Shown: positions 1-9,813, counted from the first letter of the stretch. The stretch: DNA of 64,000 bases from Pseudomonas sp. ZH-FAD (GCF_002803095.1 NZ_PGLR01000011.1:1-64000); one strand, 5' to 3'. Notes: generated by a model not told the origin, from the letters alone. A program made the numbers and translations.

Positions 1-86
1 GCAAGCGCTTCAATTGGAAATGCCCGATTGAGGTCATGACAGAAGTAGTGGCGTTGCAGCATGATGCACCTGCTTCAATCCAGTAA
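1..86 (+). pseudogene. IS30-family transposase, C-terminal end only
   Basis: The third frame is open from the window edge to a TAA at 84-86 and gives 27 residues beginning KRFNWKCPIEVM. This resembles the usual end of IS30-type DDE transposases, where a KR-x-x-x-K-x-P-x-EV motif closes the protein. The rest lies left of the window, so I cannot tell whether the element is intact. A terminal-repeat-like sequence follows at once. Recognition rests on a short motif. Confidence 0.6.
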
Positions 87-87
87 C

Positions 88-115
88 CGTGTTGCACTCA
101 GCTTCTGCAACCGCC
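88..115 (+). mobile_element. Probable right terminal inverted repeat of the IS30-type element
   Basis: Just after the transposase stop, the sequence GTGTTGCACTCAGCTTCTGC and the following ACCGCC resemble terminal repeats of pseudomonad IS30 elements as I remember them. The element ends only about ten bases before the next start codon, so it has probably replaced the native upstream region of the pilus genes. The left repeat is outside the window, so the target duplication cannot be checked. Confidence 0.5.
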
Positions 116-125
116 GGGAGTATTT

Positions 126-1496
126 GTGTTTGCAAGTGGCTCGCGTCCTGCCTGGCTGATGCTTCTGGCGCTTTTGGGGTTTGCACTTTCCTCATGGACT
201 ACCCCTTTTCAGGGGTATGGCTGGCATGATCAACAGCGTGTGGCGCAGTTGCTGCTGCTTCTGCTCGCGTGTGGTTTTGTCCTATTCGCGCGGGCTTTTG
301 TGGTGGGTAGGTTCGTCTGGCCGGTATTGGCGATCCTTGCGTTAGGAGGCGTGTCTACCCTTCATGCGGAATTACCTGTTTGGGCGATGCGCGAATGGGC
401 GCTGCAGGCTGGTCTAGTGATTCTGGCGCTCGTCCTGGCTCAATTGCTCAAGCCTGAGTCTGCGCAATGGGCGGTTGCCTGTATTGCTGTCATTGTGGGT
501 GGCGGACTGGCTCTGCAGTTTTTCGTGGGGTATGCCGCCGCGTTTATCTCGGGCATACGTATGCTCGACGCCTTTACCTTATTCAGCGGTTTTAGCAATC
601 CGCGATTCTTTGGGCAGTTCCAGATTTTCCTGATGCCTTTGCTGGTGGCTCTCGTTCTTCATTGCCAGGTCAAGCATCCGGGGTTGGCTGGTCTGGTGAT
701 GGTGGTGTTGGTTGGGCAATGGTGTATCGCCTATGCCCTTGGTGGTCGAGGTTTAATCCTTGGGCTGCTGGTAGCACATGCTTCCCTACTCTTTCTAAGA
801 TTCGCGTTCTTTCGTTTTATTAGCGTGCAACTGATCGCTGCCTTGATTGGGTTGTTGTTGTTCTGGTTGCTCTTTTGCCTTGTCCCGATATGGCTGGGGT
901 GGGAGTTGACCTTGCGTGACACCTTGCGACCAGGCCTGTCTGCTCGTGAAGTGTTATGGCTCGAAGCTTTGGAGTTGATAACTCGCCAGCCTTGGTTGGG
1001 GGTAGGTCCGATGCACTTCTCCGCTAGCATAAATCCCGTGGCTGCTCATCCTCACCAGATGTTATTGCAGTGGGCTTCCGAATGGGGGATGCCTGCAGCT
1101 CTAGGAGTCATGATGCTTGCGGCTTGGGGGATGTTCTCGGCGGCTCGATGGTTGCGTCGTGAGTGCGTTGCAGGGATGGATGCGGCGTTGTGGGTAGGGT
1201 TGGTCGGAGGGCTGATCCTGGCGCAGGTCGATGGCGTATTTGTGATGCCCTACACGCAAATTTGGATGACTGTATTCGTTGGCATGGCTCTTGCGCGGTG
1301 GTCGTTGTGTCAGCCCTCAAGTGGAATGCAACGGCATCTAATTGTGCTCACTGGCTTATTGGTTGCTGTTGTTTTGGGGTATGTGGTGTTAGCTGAGGCT
1401 CCCCATTTGCCCGAAATCCAACGACGATTTATCGAGCTGCACGCTATTGGCAATCGTCCGCGTTTCTGGTCGCAGGGGTGGATTGTTGCTCCGTGA
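126..1496 (+). CDS. PglL/TfpO-like O-oligosaccharyltransferase (O-antigen ligase family membrane protein)
   Basis: A 456-residue polytopic inner-membrane protein with roughly ten or more hydrophobic segments. Around residues 290-330 it has the Wzy_C/O-ligase signature: PWLGVGPMHF, then HPHQMLLQWASEWGMP, typical of bacterial protein O-ligases that move a lipid-linked glycan onto pilin in the periplasm. It lies 22 bases upstream of a pilin gene, which is its likely substrate. Usually such a ligase follows the pilin gene; here it precedes it. The GTG start is about ten bases after an IS30-like end, so the original 5' end may have been altered. GC is visibly below that of neighbours such as fruB, suggesting transfer. 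O-antigen ligase (WaaL) is an alternative, but the pilin neighbour argues against it. Confidence 0.75.
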   Translation: MFASGSRPAWLMLLALLGFALSSWTTPFQGYGWHDQQRVAQLLLLLLACGFVLFARAFVVGRFVWPVLAILALGGVSTLHAELPVWAMREWALQAGLVILALVLAQLLKPESAQWAVACIAVIVGGGLALQFFVGYAAAFISGIRMLDAFTLFSGFSNPRFFGQFQIFLMPLLVALVLHCQVKHPGLAGLVMVVLVGQWCIAYALGGRGLILGLLVAHASLLFLRFAFFRFISVQLIAALIGLLLFWLLFCLVPIWLGWELTLRDTLRPGLSAREVLWLEALELITRQPWLGVGPMHFSASINPVAAHPHQMLLQWASEWGMPAALGVMMLAAWGMFSAARWLRRECVAGMDAALWVGLVGGLILAQVDGVFVMPYTQIWMTVFVGMALARWSLCQPSSGMQRHLIVLTGLLVAVVLGYVVLAEAPHLPEIQRRFIELHAIGNRPRFWSQGWIVAP

Positions 1497-1518
1497 ATAG
1501 ATTGGCTGGGAGTGCGAA

Positions 1519-1956
1519 ATGAAATTTTTTCAAAGAGGATTTACTCTTATAGAGTTGATGATAGTGGTTGCTATCGTTGGCATCCTTATGGCCATTTCTG
1601 TACCTCTTTATCAAGATTATGTGAAATCGACTCAGGTCCGTAGAGCTCAGGCTGAGCTGTCCGCTTATAAAGCGAGTGTGGAGGTCGCTATATCAAAAGG
1701 TGTTTCTAGTATCGCTAATAGTGACTTGGGATATAACCAGTCCAGCCTTCTTCAGCCGGTTGTTTCTGAAATCGTCACCTATTCACCTACTGGCGAGTTA
1801 GTGATGAGTGTCACCATGGGGGGGAATGCATCCGCTTCTCTGGTAGGTGTTGTCATTTCGTTGGAACGGGCAGCTGATGGTGTATGGACTTGTACTGTGG
1901 ATGGCTCGGCTGCCAGCGGGTGGCGCAATGCATACTTGCCTCTGGGGTGTAACTGA
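1519..1956 (+). CDS. pilA: Type IV pilin major subunit (PilA-like)
   Basis: A 145-residue prepilin. The leader MKFFQRG is followed by [19 protein letters not shown], the class III signal cut by PilD after Gly7, with the invariant Glu at mature position 5. The hydrophobic N-terminal helix builds the fibre core. Cys125 and Cys144 would form the C-terminal disulphide loop typical of Pseudomonas pilins. A GGGAG ribosome site precedes the ATG. The gene sits where Pseudomonas carries pilA next to nadC. It is AT-richer than its surroundings, as pilin genes often are. I see no -24/-12 (RpoN) promoter immediately upstream, so it may be read from the ligase gene. It could be a minor or second pilin if a pilA copy lies left of the IS element. 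Confidence 0.9.
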   Translation: MKFFQRGFTLIELMIVVAIVGILMAISVPLYQDYVKSTQVRRAQAELSAYKASVEVAISKGVSSIANSDLGYNQSSLLQPVVSEIVTYSPTGELVMSVTMGGNASASLVGVVISLERAADGVWTCTVDGSAASGWRNAYLPLGCN

Positions 1957-2055
1957 CTTTCATTCTTGGTTTTTAAGAGGGAGAAGAAGGTGGCATGAGT
2001 ATTTGCGACTGTTTTGTCCAGTGAGACCGTTCAGTGCGCATTTGATTTTGTGGTT

Positions 2056-2904
2056 TTACAACGCCAACCGCATCGACAAGTCCACCGCCTTTACATCCTT
2101 GGTCAGCGTCCCCAGCGAAATGTAATCCACGCCAGTCTCGGCGACCGTACGCAAGGTGCTGTCATTGATGCCGCCCGAGGCTTCGAGCTTGGCGCGGCCG
2201 GCGGTGAGTCTTACGGCTTCGCGCATATCTTCCAATGACAATTCGTCGAGCATGACGATATCGGCGCCGGCTTCCAGCGCTTCGCGCAGTTCTTCCAGGC
2301 TTTCCACTTCCACTTCCACCGGCTTGCCCGGGGCGATCTGGTGGGCGGCGTTGATGGCCTGGGCGATGCCGCCGCAGGCAGCGATGTGGTTTTCCTTTAT
2401 AAGGAAGGCGTCGTACAAACCGATACGGTGGTTGTGGCAGCCGCCGCAGGTTACGGCGTACTTCTGGGCCAGGCGCAGGCCCGGTAGGGTCTTGCGGGTG
2501 TCCAGCAGTTTTACCTGGGTGCCTTCAACCAGGTCGGCATAGTGGCGGCAGCGGGTGGCGACTGCAGACAGGGTCTGCAGGAAGTTCAGGGCGCTGCGCT
2601 CGCCGCTGAGCAGGGCGCGGGCAGGGCCTTCGAGGCGGAACAGGGTTTGGTCGGCGCTGACCTTGTCGCCATCCTGCACCTGCCAGTGCACTGCGACGCG
2701 CGGGTCTAGCTGACGAAATACCGCATCGACCCAGGCGGTGCCGCAAATCACAGCCTCTTCACGTGTGATTACGCGGGCGCTGGCCAGGCGCTCGGCCGGT
2801 ATCAGCTGGGCCGTGATGTCGCCGCTGCCAATGTCTTCGGCCAGGGCGCGGCGGACGTTGGCTTCGATTTCGCTGCTGAGGTCGGCGAGGGTCAGGTTGG
2901 GCAT
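2056..2904 (-). CDS. nadC: Nicotinate-nucleotide pyrophosphorylase (quinolinate phosphoribosyltransferase)
   Basis: Converts quinolinate and PRPP to nicotinate mononucleotide in de novo NAD synthesis. The 282-residue protein starts [13 protein letters not shown]. It carries the family's RKTLPGLR segment, the [21 protein letters not shown] substrate-binding stretch and a C-terminal LEASGGI phosphate loop. I chose the ATG at 2904 over an in-frame start 30 codons earlier because homologues begin here and the extra residues look non-coding. It converges on the pilin gene with about 100 bases between them. In many Pseudomonas a tRNA-Thr gene sits in that gap; none is visible here. Confidence 0.95.
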   Translation of the reverse strand: MPNLTLADLSSEIEANVRRALAEDIGSGDITAQLIPAERLASARVITREEAVICGTAWVDAVFRQLDPRVAVHWQVQDGDKVSADQTLFRLEGPARALLSGERSALNFLQTLSAVATRCRHYADLVEGTQVKLLDTRKTLPGLRLAQKYAVTCGGCHNHRIGLYDAFLIKENHIAACGGIAQAINAAHQIAPGKPVEVEVESLEELREALEAGADIVMLDELSLEDMREAVRLTAGRAKLEASGGINDSTLRTVAETGVDYISLGTLTKDVKAVDLSMRLAL

Positions 2905-3169
2905 GATCGGCTCCGGTGTAGACGAGCGGCGATTATAGAGGCAGGCAGGGGCAGGGCAATGGGCTGGAGTGTGCTCGCAGCCATCGAAGGGCAAAGGATT
3001 TCGCTGCGGCGTGCGGCATCAGAAAAGGCTTGTGCGGCCCGACCAGCGGGGCAGCGTCACAGGGCTGTCAGCGTTAGGCTGTAGAGATACGGCTGTCGTG
3101 TATTGGCTACCGTCTGGAGGTGGTGTGTGGCTATCTGTGATCTGGGTCATGTCTGTGGGAAAAATTGGC

Positions 3170-3197
3170 TTGGTATGGCGCGCAGCCTCCCTATAAT
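3170..3197 (+). promoter_or_regulatory. Sigma-70 type promoter for the DUF1631 gene
   Basis: TTGGTA at 3170-3175 and a perfect TATAAT at 3192-3197 are separated by 16 bases, about 110 bases before the ATG at 3308. The rest of the 2905-3307 gap between the divergent nadC and this gene shows no convincing reading frame. Confidence 0.6.
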
Positions 3198-3307
3198 GGC
3201 TTTACTTTTTTCATTATTGACGCCAGGCCTTTGACGTTACGGACGACGCTCGGTTGACGCTGTGCAGACCAGGAAGCTCGAGTTCGGGCAGTCTGCGGGA
3301 GACTAGA

Positions 3308-5608
3308 ATGAAGACCGACGCGAATGTGGTGCACCTGAACAAGGCCACCGCAGAGCAATCGCCAACTTCGCCGGTAGGAAGACTGCCCGTGGCGCTGATT
3401 CAGGTGCGTGACAAAGCGGCGCAACAGCTCAAGCAGAACCTGCAGAGCCTGTTCGACAATGCTGACGATACCCTCTTCGAGATGGCAGATCGGGCGACCA
3501 GCAATGCCGAGCAGAATGCTTTCTTCGAAGCCATGCGTGACCTGCGGCTGAAGCGCAAGAACATCGAGCGCGGCTTTCTGCAGAAGGTGTTCGAGTCCTT
3601 CGCCAATCTCAATCAGTACGAAATCGGCAAACCACAGCCAGCGCTGGATGCCGTGTCGTTCGACAGCCTGAGCCTGGTACAGAACGACGAGTTGGAAGAA
3701 ACCGTGGCGCTGGACGCCATGGTGGCCAAGGTGATGAGCCGAGACGCTGTTGCGTTGGGCCATCTCACCACGCGCCTCAATGCGGTGATCAGCAAGAAGC
3801 TGGACGACAAGAGCAACCCGCTCGGCCCGACCCTGCTCAGCGAATACTTCCTCGACGCCTGCAGTAGCCTGGGTGTGGAGATCAAGGTCAAGCTGATCAT
3901 CCTCAAGCTGTTCGAAAAGTACGTGCTCGGCAGCTGCGACATGCTTTACGCCGAGGCCAATCAGGCGCTGGTCAGCGCGGGCGTGTTGCCTGAGCTGAAG
4001 TCCGCTCCGCCGCGCCGTCAGCAGCGCCCGGCAGCTTCCACTTATGTTCAGTCGTCCGGCGAGGAAGGCATTCCCTTGCTCGAAGGCGCCGATCAGGGTG
4101 TGCAGGAAGTGTTCGGTGCGTTGCAGGATCTGCTCTCGCAAGTGCGCGGCACGGCGATGCCACGCCGGGCTCAGACAGCCGATGCAATGCCGATCACCAG
4201 CAGCGACCTGATGCGCCTGCTATCGCACATGCAGCAGCGTGCCCCGGCGCAGGTCACCGTGGAAGATTTCGATCTTCGCGACCAGCTCGAACGATTGCTT
4301 GAGCGCGCCAGCGCCAAGAGTGGCAAGGCGCGGGTGGTTGGCGAGGTCGATGAAGATGTGATCAATCTGGTGTCGATGCTGTTCGAGTTCATTCTCGATG
4401 ACCGCACCCTGCCGGATTCGCTCAAGGCACTGATCGGTCGTCTGCAGATTCCGATGCTCAAGGTTGCGGTGCTGGACAAGACCTTCTTCAGCCGTGGCAG
4501 CCATCCGGCCCGCCGCTTGCTCAACGAAATCGCCTCTGCTGCGCTGGGTTGGGTCGATCAGGACGATGCGAAGCGTGACAGCCTCTATCAGAAGATCGAA
4601 CAGGTGGTGCAGCGTCTGCTGAACGACTTCGTCGATGATCCGGCGATCTTCTCCGAACTGTTGGCCGAGTTCATGGCGTTCACTGGCGATGAGCGTCGTC
4701 GCAGTGAGTTGCTCGAACAGCGTACCCGCGACGCCGAGGAAGGCAGCGCCAAGGCTGAATTGGCCCGCCGCCAGGTCGAACATGCACTGAACGAGCGGCT
4801 GCTGGGCAAGACCCTGCCGGAAGTGGTGGTGCGCCTGCTGCAGGAAGCCTGGAGCAAGGTGCTGATGCTCACCTGCCTCAAGCATGGCGTGGAGTCGGAG
4901 GAGTGGCAGGCTGCGCTGCAGACCATGGACGACCTGGTCTGGAGTGTCGCCCCGCACGAGGATCCCGAGGCGCGTCTGCGTTTGCTGGAGCTGGTGCCTG
5001 GTTTGCTCAAGGCGCTGCGCGAAGGCATGGCCAGTGCGGCGTTCGATCCGTTCTCTACCAGCGAATTCTTCAGCCAATTGGAAGTGCTGCATGTGCAGGC
5101 CTTCCAACGCTTCAAGCGCGCGGCCCCGGAAGCTGAGACGGCCGTTGCCGAGGATGCTGCGCACACCGATCCGAGCGAAGCCGGCATCGAGCTGCCACTG
5201 CTGGAGCTGCCGGCAGCTGAAGAGATCGAGGACGCTCCGGCGATGGTTGAGGTGGTCGAAGAGATCATTCTGCTCGCGCCGGGCCAGACCCGTCCGCAGG
5301 AGCCGGACGTGGTGCTTCCGGACGACGACGAGGCGCTGCTGCAGGTAGACAGCCTACGTGTGGGTAGCTGGGTGGAAATCCAGGAAGATGAAGAGCACAA
5401 GCTGCGTTGCAAGCTGGCGGCCATCATCAAGCCCACTGGCAAGTACGTGTTCGTCAATCGCACCGGCATGAAGGTGCTGGAGAAAACGCGCAACGCGCTG
5501 GCGGTGGAGTTTCGCCGCAACGCTGTGCGCCTGCTTGACGATGCGCTGCTGTTCGACCGCGCCCTGGAGTCGGTCATCGGCAACTTGCGCAAGCTCAAGC
5601 ACAGCTGA
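3308..5608 (+). CDS. DUF1631 family protein with a PilZ-like C-terminal segment
   Basis: A 766-residue soluble protein of a family found beside nadC and ampD in pseudomonads. It is mostly helical and acidic with no signal peptide. The last 100 residues (VGSWVEI, LRCKLAAIIKPTGKYVFVNRTGMKV) resemble a PilZ-type beta-barrel, but I see no clear RxxxR plus DxSxxG c-di-GMP signature. The ATG at 3308 follows GGGAG with good spacing; an in-frame start 18 codons earlier lacks this. It is followed by ampD. Function is unknown; a link to c-di-GMP signalling is only a suggestion from the fold. Confidence 0.85.
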   Translation: MKTDANVVHLNKATAEQSPTSPVGRLPVALIQVRDKAAQQLKQNLQSLFDNADDTLFEMADRATSNAEQNAFFEAMRDLRLKRKNIERGFLQKVFESFANLNQYEIGKPQPALDAVSFDSLSLVQNDELEETVALDAMVAKVMSRDAVALGHLTTRLNAVISKKLDDKSNPLGPTLLSEYFLDACSSLGVEIKVKLIILKLFEKYVLGSCDMLYAEANQALVSAGVLPELKSAPPRRQQRPAASTYVQSSGEEGIPLLEGADQGVQEVFGALQDLLSQVRGTAMPRRAQTADAMPITSSDLMRLLSHMQQRAPAQVTVEDFDLRDQLERLLERASAKSGKARVVGEVDEDVINLVSMLFEFILDDRTLPDSLKALIGRLQIPMLKVAVLDKTFFSRGSHPARRLLNEIASAALGWVDQDDAKRDSLYQKIEQVVQRLLNDFVDDPAIFSELLAEFMAFTGDERRRSELLEQRTRDAEEGSAKAELARRQVEHALNERLLGKTLPEVVVRLLQEAWSKVLMLTCLKHGVESEEWQAALQTMDDLVWSVAPHEDPEARLRLLELVPGLLKALREGMASAAFDPFSTSEFFSQLEVLHVQAFQRFKRAAPEAETAVAEDAAHTDPSEAGIELPLLELPAAEEIEDAPAMVEVVEEIILLAPGQTRPQEPDVVLPDDDEALLQVDSLRVGSWVEIQEDEEHKLRCKLAAIIKPTGKYVFVNRTGMKVLEKTRNALAVEFRRNAVRLLDDALLFDRALESVIGNLRKLKHS

Positions 5609-5829
5609 TCGTTGCCGGGAGCGTTTCGCGCCTGGCAACGGCCTGGTTCGTAGGCGCCTCGCCCCGGGGCGAAGCTTTTAAATCCAGCGGCGTGCTCGAT
5701 ATCGATTCGCCATGAGGCGCGGCTATGTCGTGATCCTCGATTTTCCCGCCTTTGCACATCCTGTTGCGGCCTCGCGCTTGGCCGCAGTAGCCACCTGCTC
5801 TAGAGTGGTGGCACGTTCAGGAGTGCCAC
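5609..5829. other. Intergenic gap between the DUF1631 gene and ampD
   Basis: A stem CGTTGCC...GGCAACG follows the upstream stop (about 5610-5640) and may act as a terminator, though no clear T run follows. A fragment of the dispersed GGCGCCTCGCC...GGGGCGAAG palindrome sits at about 5652-5680. No credible small gene is seen. Confidence 0.4.
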
Positions 5830-6381
5830 ATGCAGCTCGACCCTTCCACTGGCTGGTTTCAGGGCATCCCTCACTGCCCATCGCCGAATTTCAACGCTCG
5901 CCCCGGTGGCGAAATCTCCCTGCTGGTGGTGCACAACATCAGCCTGCCGCCTGGGCAGTTCGGCACCGGCAAGGTGCAGGCGTTCTTTCAGAACCGCTTG
6001 CCCGTGCACGAGCATCCTTTCTTCGCCGAGATCGCGTCCCTGCAGGTTTCCGCGCATTTCTTCATCGAGCGTGATGGCGGGCTAACGCAGTTCGTCTCCT
6101 GCCTGGATCGTGCCTGGCACGCCGGGGTTTCCTGCTTCGAGGGGCGCGATAACTGCAATGATTTTTCGCTAGGAGTGGAGCTGGAAGGGACGGATGATCT
6201 GCCCTACACCGACGCTCAGTACGCCAGGTTGGTGTCGCTGACGCGACAGTTGCTGGACGCCTACCCGGCGCTGTCGACGCAGCGTATCCGTGGCCACAGC
6301 GATATCGCGCCTGGGCGCAAGACCGACCCGGGGGCAGCGTTCGACTGGTCGCGTCTGCACGCCGAATTGAAGGAGAGGTAG
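5830..6381 (+). CDS. ampD: 1,6-anhydro-N-acetylmuramyl-L-alanine amidase AmpD
   Basis: Cytoplasmic zinc amidase that cuts anhydroMurNAc-peptides during peptidoglycan recycling and so keeps AmpR from inducing AmpC beta-lactamase. The 183-residue protein is an amidase_2 domain: zinc ligands His35 (VVHNIS), His156 (GHSDIAPGRKTDPG) and Asp166, with Glu117 and Lys164 in catalytic positions, matching AmpD numbering closely. The length is full and all key residues are present, so no derepressing defect is apparent. It ends two bases before ampE and the two are very likely one operon. Confidence 0.95.
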   Translation: MQLDPSTGWFQGIPHCPSPNFNARPGGEISLLVVHNISLPPGQFGTGKVQAFFQNRLPVHEHPFFAEIASLQVSAHFFIERDGGLTQFVSCLDRAWHAGVSCFEGRDNCNDFSLGVELEGTDDLPYTDAQYARLVSLTRQLLDAYPALSTQRIRGHSDIAPGRKTDPGAAFDWSRLHAELKER

Positions 6382-6383
6382 CA

Positions 6384-7217
6384 ATGAGTTTTCTGGTGAT
6401 TCTGCTGGTGCTGTGGGTCGAGAAGTTTTCTGCCTGGCGTCTGCGCATCCAGCAGGACGGCCCCTGGTTGGCGCAACTGCAGCGCCTGCAACAAGGCGGC
6501 TTGCAGCAGGCCCCGTGGCTGTGTCTGGCCATTCTGGTGCTGTTGCCGGTGTTGGCACTGGGGCTGCTGTTGCTGATCCTCAAACCGCTGGCATATGGCT
6601 GGCTGGCATTTCCGGTGCATTTGCTGGTGCTGATCTACAGCCTGGGGCGTGGTGATCTGCTTGCGGCGTTGGGGCCGTTTCGCGACGCCTGGCGGCGCGG
6701 TGACGGTCAGGCGGCTTACCACGTGGCTGAACGTGATCTGGCACTGCAGCCGGAAGAGGGGACCGAACTGCTGCAGCAGGTTCAGGGGCATCTGTTGTGG
6801 CAGGCCTATCAAAGCTTTTTCGCCGTTATCTTCTGGTATCTGCTGCTCGGCCCCATGGCGGCGCTCGCTTATCGCCTGTTGGCCTTGAGCGCCGAGCATG
6901 CGCAGCAAGCCGCTCTGCGTGAGCGCGCCGTGCAACTGCGCCACGCCTTCGATTGGCTGCCGGCGCGGGTACTGGCTTCCAGCTTCGCGCTGGTCGGTAA
7001 TTTCGTCGCCGTCAGTCGCGCCTTGCTGCATGAGCTGCTGAGCTGGGACATTTCTGCCGCGCAACTGGTGATCAAGGCCGGGCGGGCGGCCGGTGAGATG
7101 CCGCCGCCGGTGATGGGCGAGGAGGGCGTCAATACCCTGGATCAGCTGTGGCAACTGCTGATTCGTGCTGCGGTGGTCTGGTACGCCGGTTACGCGGTCT
7201 GGGTGTTATTCATCTAG
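6384..7217 (+). CDS. ampE: AmpE, inner-membrane beta-lactamase regulatory protein
   Basis: A 277-residue polytopic membrane protein with four to five hydrophobic segments (about 1-12, 49-88, 140-170, 255-277) and a charged central loop. Placement two bases after ampD, on an AGGAGAGG ribosome site, is the classical ampDE operon. The family is annotated as a signalling or membrane partner of AmpD; its biochemical role is not settled. The protein looks complete. Confidence 0.9.
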   Translation: MSFLVILLVLWVEKFSAWRLRIQQDGPWLAQLQRLQQGGLQQAPWLCLAILVLLPVLALGLLLLILKPLAYGWLAFPVHLLVLIYSLGRGDLLAALGPFRDAWRRGDGQAAYHVAERDLALQPEEGTELLQQVQGHLLWQAYQSFFAVIFWYLLLGPMAALAYRLLALSAEHAQQAALRERAVQLRHAFDWLPARVLASSFALVGNFVAVSRALLHELLSWDISAAQLVIKAGRAAGEMPPPVMGEEGVNTLDQLWQLLIRAAVVWYAGYAVWVLFI

Positions 7218-7575
7218 AAGTTGCCTCAGTTTTCCCCTGTTTCGTCGTGCTGGCTTTATGGGAGCCGCGCCCCGTGGCGAATGGCGGAGTAAGAGCAAAA
7301 CAGCATTCGTCCCGAGTCGGGGCTCCTACACTGCCTTAGCTGGATTCGCTGGGCGCGCGTTTAACCTTAAGTTACAGAGACGCGTGTCGATAAGGGGTAT
7401 AAGGAGGCAGTAGCCGACCCTGTTTGGTGATTTTCGTCACATTTATCTACCTGTATTCGCCACGTAGATTCACGCGCCACAGGTCGGGCTGCGCAGGACG
7501 CCGTTGTCAGCCCGTGAGAGGTTCTGCGGCCGTTCGAGCTATACCAATAACAATAATGGCAACTGGAGACGTCTA
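7218..7575. other. Intergenic region between ampE and the chemoreceptor gene
   Basis: About 358 bases. Positions 7255-7335 hold a dispersed palindromic repeat (GGGAGCCGCGCCCCG and the opposing CGAGTCGGGGCTCCTAC). The remaining 7340-7575 should hold the promoter of the receptor gene, but I see no strong consensus. No supported gene. Confidence 0.5.
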
Positions 7576-9606
7576 GTGAAGACCGTGTTGTATCCGGCCA
7601 TCGCGCTGATGAATCGCCTCAGCTTCGGCATGAAGTTCAGCCTGATCAGCGTTTTATTCTTCCTGCCCATGCTCGTCACCAACTTCTATCTGGTGCGCGA
7701 CTCCTATCGTCAGTTCGTCGGCACCCAGACAGCCCTGGAAAGCCTCGAACTACTCGGCAGCAGCCTGCAGCTGCGCCGTGATCTTGAAAGCCTCAACGAT
7801 CTGGTGCAGATCAACTCGATGATCGGTCAGTCCGGTCAGGCGGGGGATCTGGAAGGGCGTATAGATCAACTGCAGCAGTCGCTCAATGCCGGCCTGCAAG
7901 GGCTGCAGCCGGTGACCGGCGATGCCGAGCAGGCAGCGGAGTTCGTTGCCAAGCGCGACGAATTGCTGGCCGAGCTGAAAAGTGCAGAGGCCGAGACCTC
8001 GTTGCAGAGCAAGACCGTCATCGTCGAAAAGCTGTTGGGCTCCTCCCAGGTCTTCATCAAGCTGGTGGCCAGCCAGGCGGGGTTGAGCCAGGACCCGCAA
8101 CGCCAGGTGCGGCAGATCACCGAGCTGATCACCAACGTCACCCCGCAGATCACCGATGTGCTCAGCCAGGGCCGTGCCATCGGCGCCTATTCCCTGGGGC
8201 AGGGTTTTCTCAATTCCGCTGCCAGTACCAAGTTCGACGACCTGCTGCTGCAGTTGGAGAAGTTGCACGCCGAGTACGGCTTGAATCTGCAGGAGGCACT
8301 GGCCGGTAACGTCGCTGCGCAGAATGGGCTGGGCAGCCTGGCCGAAGCCAGTCGCCAGAGTCTGAAGGATAGCGGCGTACTGTTCGAAGATCAGGTGATC
8401 ATCGCCGACAGCCTGGATACGCCCTGGGCGCAGTTCTACGATCAGGTCAGCCAGGAAATGGCCAAGACCTACGCCTTCAACGACGGCCTGCTGGCGTTCC
8501 TCGATAGCCAGTTGAGTGAGCGGCTGACCGAGAACCGTGCGCAGATGGTGTTGCTGGTGGTCGCGTTGGTGGTGGTGTTCCTGCTGATCGTCTACCTCTA
8601 CAGCGGCTTCTACGTTTCCACCCGCTCTACCCTGAAAAATCTGGGTCAGGTGATGGACAGGGTTGCTGCAGGCGATATGACGGCTAACTTCCAGGCACAG
8701 AGCCGAGACGAGCTGGGCGAGCTGGGGCAGGTGTTCAACCAGACTGTGGTGCGTATCCATGACCTGATCGAGCGCGTCGGGCATACGGTGGGCGAGGTCG
8801 GTGGCCAGGCGGATCGTGTCGAGCTGGTTTCAGGCGAGAGCAACCAGGCGGTGGCCGGTCAGCGTGCACAGATCGAGCAGGTGGCCACGGCGATGAACCA
8901 GATGTCCGCCACTGCCCAGGAGGTGGCGCGCAGCGCCGCCGCTGCGGTGGGTAGTGCGCAGAGCGTGAATCAGGAAACGGTCAGTGGCCGCGCATTGGTC
9001 GAGCAGCAGGTCGGTGCGATCCAGCGTCTTGCCGGTGAAATCGACCAGTCAGTGGCGGTGATCAACCAACTGGCCAGCGACAGTGCGGCGATCAGCCAGG
9101 TACTCGATGTGATCAAGGGCATCGCCGAGCAGACCAACCTGCTGGCGCTCAATGCTGCCATCGAGGCGGCGCGGGCTGGTGAACAGGGTCGCGGTTTCGC
9201 CGTGGTGGCTGACGAGGTGCGCAACCTGGCCAAGCGCACCCAGCAGTCCACCGAGGAAATCGAGGCGATGATCGCCAAGCTGCAGGGTGGCGTCGGTGCC
9301 GCGGTGAAGGCGATGAACGCCAGCCACCAGATGGCGGATGGCACGGTCAGCCAGTCGGCCAAGGTGCAGCAGGCCCTGGAGAACATCCTCGGCGCAGTGG
9401 GCATGATCGTCGATCAGAACCAGCAGATCGCCGCGGCGGCCGAGCAGCAGACGGCGGTGGCGCACGATATCGACCAGAACATCGTCGAGATCAACCATGC
9501 GGGTGAGCGCACCGCTGCCGGTGCCAGCCAGACCGAGCAGGCCAGCCGCGAGTTGAGCGAGCTGGTTACGCGTCTCAAGCAGTTGATCGGCGCGTTTCGG
9601 GTCTGA
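7576..9606 (+). CDS. Methyl-accepting chemotaxis protein
   Basis: A 676-residue membrane chemoreceptor. TM1 lies near residues 20-42, then a periplasmic helical sensor of about 290 residues, TM2 near 334-358 ([20 protein letters not shown]), a HAMP linker, and a long cytoplasmic coiled coil. The coil tip reads [20 protein letters not shown], followed by [18 protein letters not shown], the CheA/CheW contact hairpin. I prefer the GTG at 7576 after a GGAG site; a longer frame begins 24 codons earlier. It occupies the slot between ampE and speC where P. aeruginosa has its PA4520 transducer. The sensor region is not recognised as a specific ligand family. Confidence 0.9.
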   Translation: MKTVLYPAIALMNRLSFGMKFSLISVLFFLPMLVTNFYLVRDSYRQFVGTQTALESLELLGSSLQLRRDLESLNDLVQINSMIGQSGQAGDLEGRIDQLQQSLNAGLQGLQPVTGDAEQAAEFVAKRDELLAELKSAEAETSLQSKTVIVEKLLGSSQVFIKLVASQAGLSQDPQRQVRQITELITNVTPQITDVLSQGRAIGAYSLGQGFLNSAASTKFDDLLLQLEKLHAEYGLNLQEALAGNVAAQNGLGSLAEASRQSLKDSGVLFEDQVIIADSLDTPWAQFYDQVSQEMAKTYAFNDGLLAFLDSQLSERLTENRAQMVLLVVALVVVFLLIVYLYSGFYVSTRSTLKNLGQVMDRVAAGDMTANFQAQSRDELGELGQVFNQTVVRIHDLIERVGHTVGEVGGQADRVELVSGESNQAVAGQRAQIEQVATAMNQMSATAQEVARSAAAAVGSAQSVNQETVSGRALVEQQVGAIQRLAGEIDQSVAVINQLASDSAAISQVLDVIKGIAEQTNLLALNAAIEAARAGEQGRGFAVVADEVRNLAKRTQQSTEEIEAMIAKLQGGVGAAVKAMNASHQMADGTVSQSAKVQQALENILGAVGMIVDQNQQIAAAAEQQTAVAHDIDQNIVEINHAGERTAAGASQTEQASRELSELVTRLKQLIGAFRV

Positions 9607-9813
9607 TCGCTGCGTGGGAGGCGCTTCAGTGGCGATGCTTTTGTAGTCGTCGCGGCTGAAGCCCCTCCCACGGCATTCCCGCGGTCGTCGCACTGACCCT
9701 GTAGGAGCGGCGCCTCGCCGCGAATCTGGGCGGCTCGATCTGAAAACATTCGCCCCGAGGCGGGGCTCCTACGAAAGGCCGTACAGGGCGATTTACCTGG
9801 CCATCTGGGCGGT
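9607..9813. repeat. Two dispersed GC-rich palindromic repeats between converging genes
   Basis: 9613-9673 pairs GTGGGAGGCGCTTCAG with CTGAAGCCCCTCCCAC. 9700-9773 pairs GTAGGAGCGGCGCCTCGCCG with CGGGGCTCCTAC in opposing orientation. Both belong to a family that recurs near 7255, 34588, 35109 and 36269. They lie between the converging receptor and TatD genes and may help terminate transcription. Confidence 0.7.

Noticed and set aside
1400..1518. RpoN-type (-24/-12) promoter for the pilin gene
   Set aside because: No TGGCAC-N5-TTGC match. The closest string, TGGATTGTTGC, has the wrong -24 box and spacing.
1957..2055. Possible tRNA-Thr gene between pilin and nadC, as in other Pseudomonas
   Set aside because: No tRNA-like arms, no TTCGA T-loop and no acceptor stem can be read in either strand of this gap.
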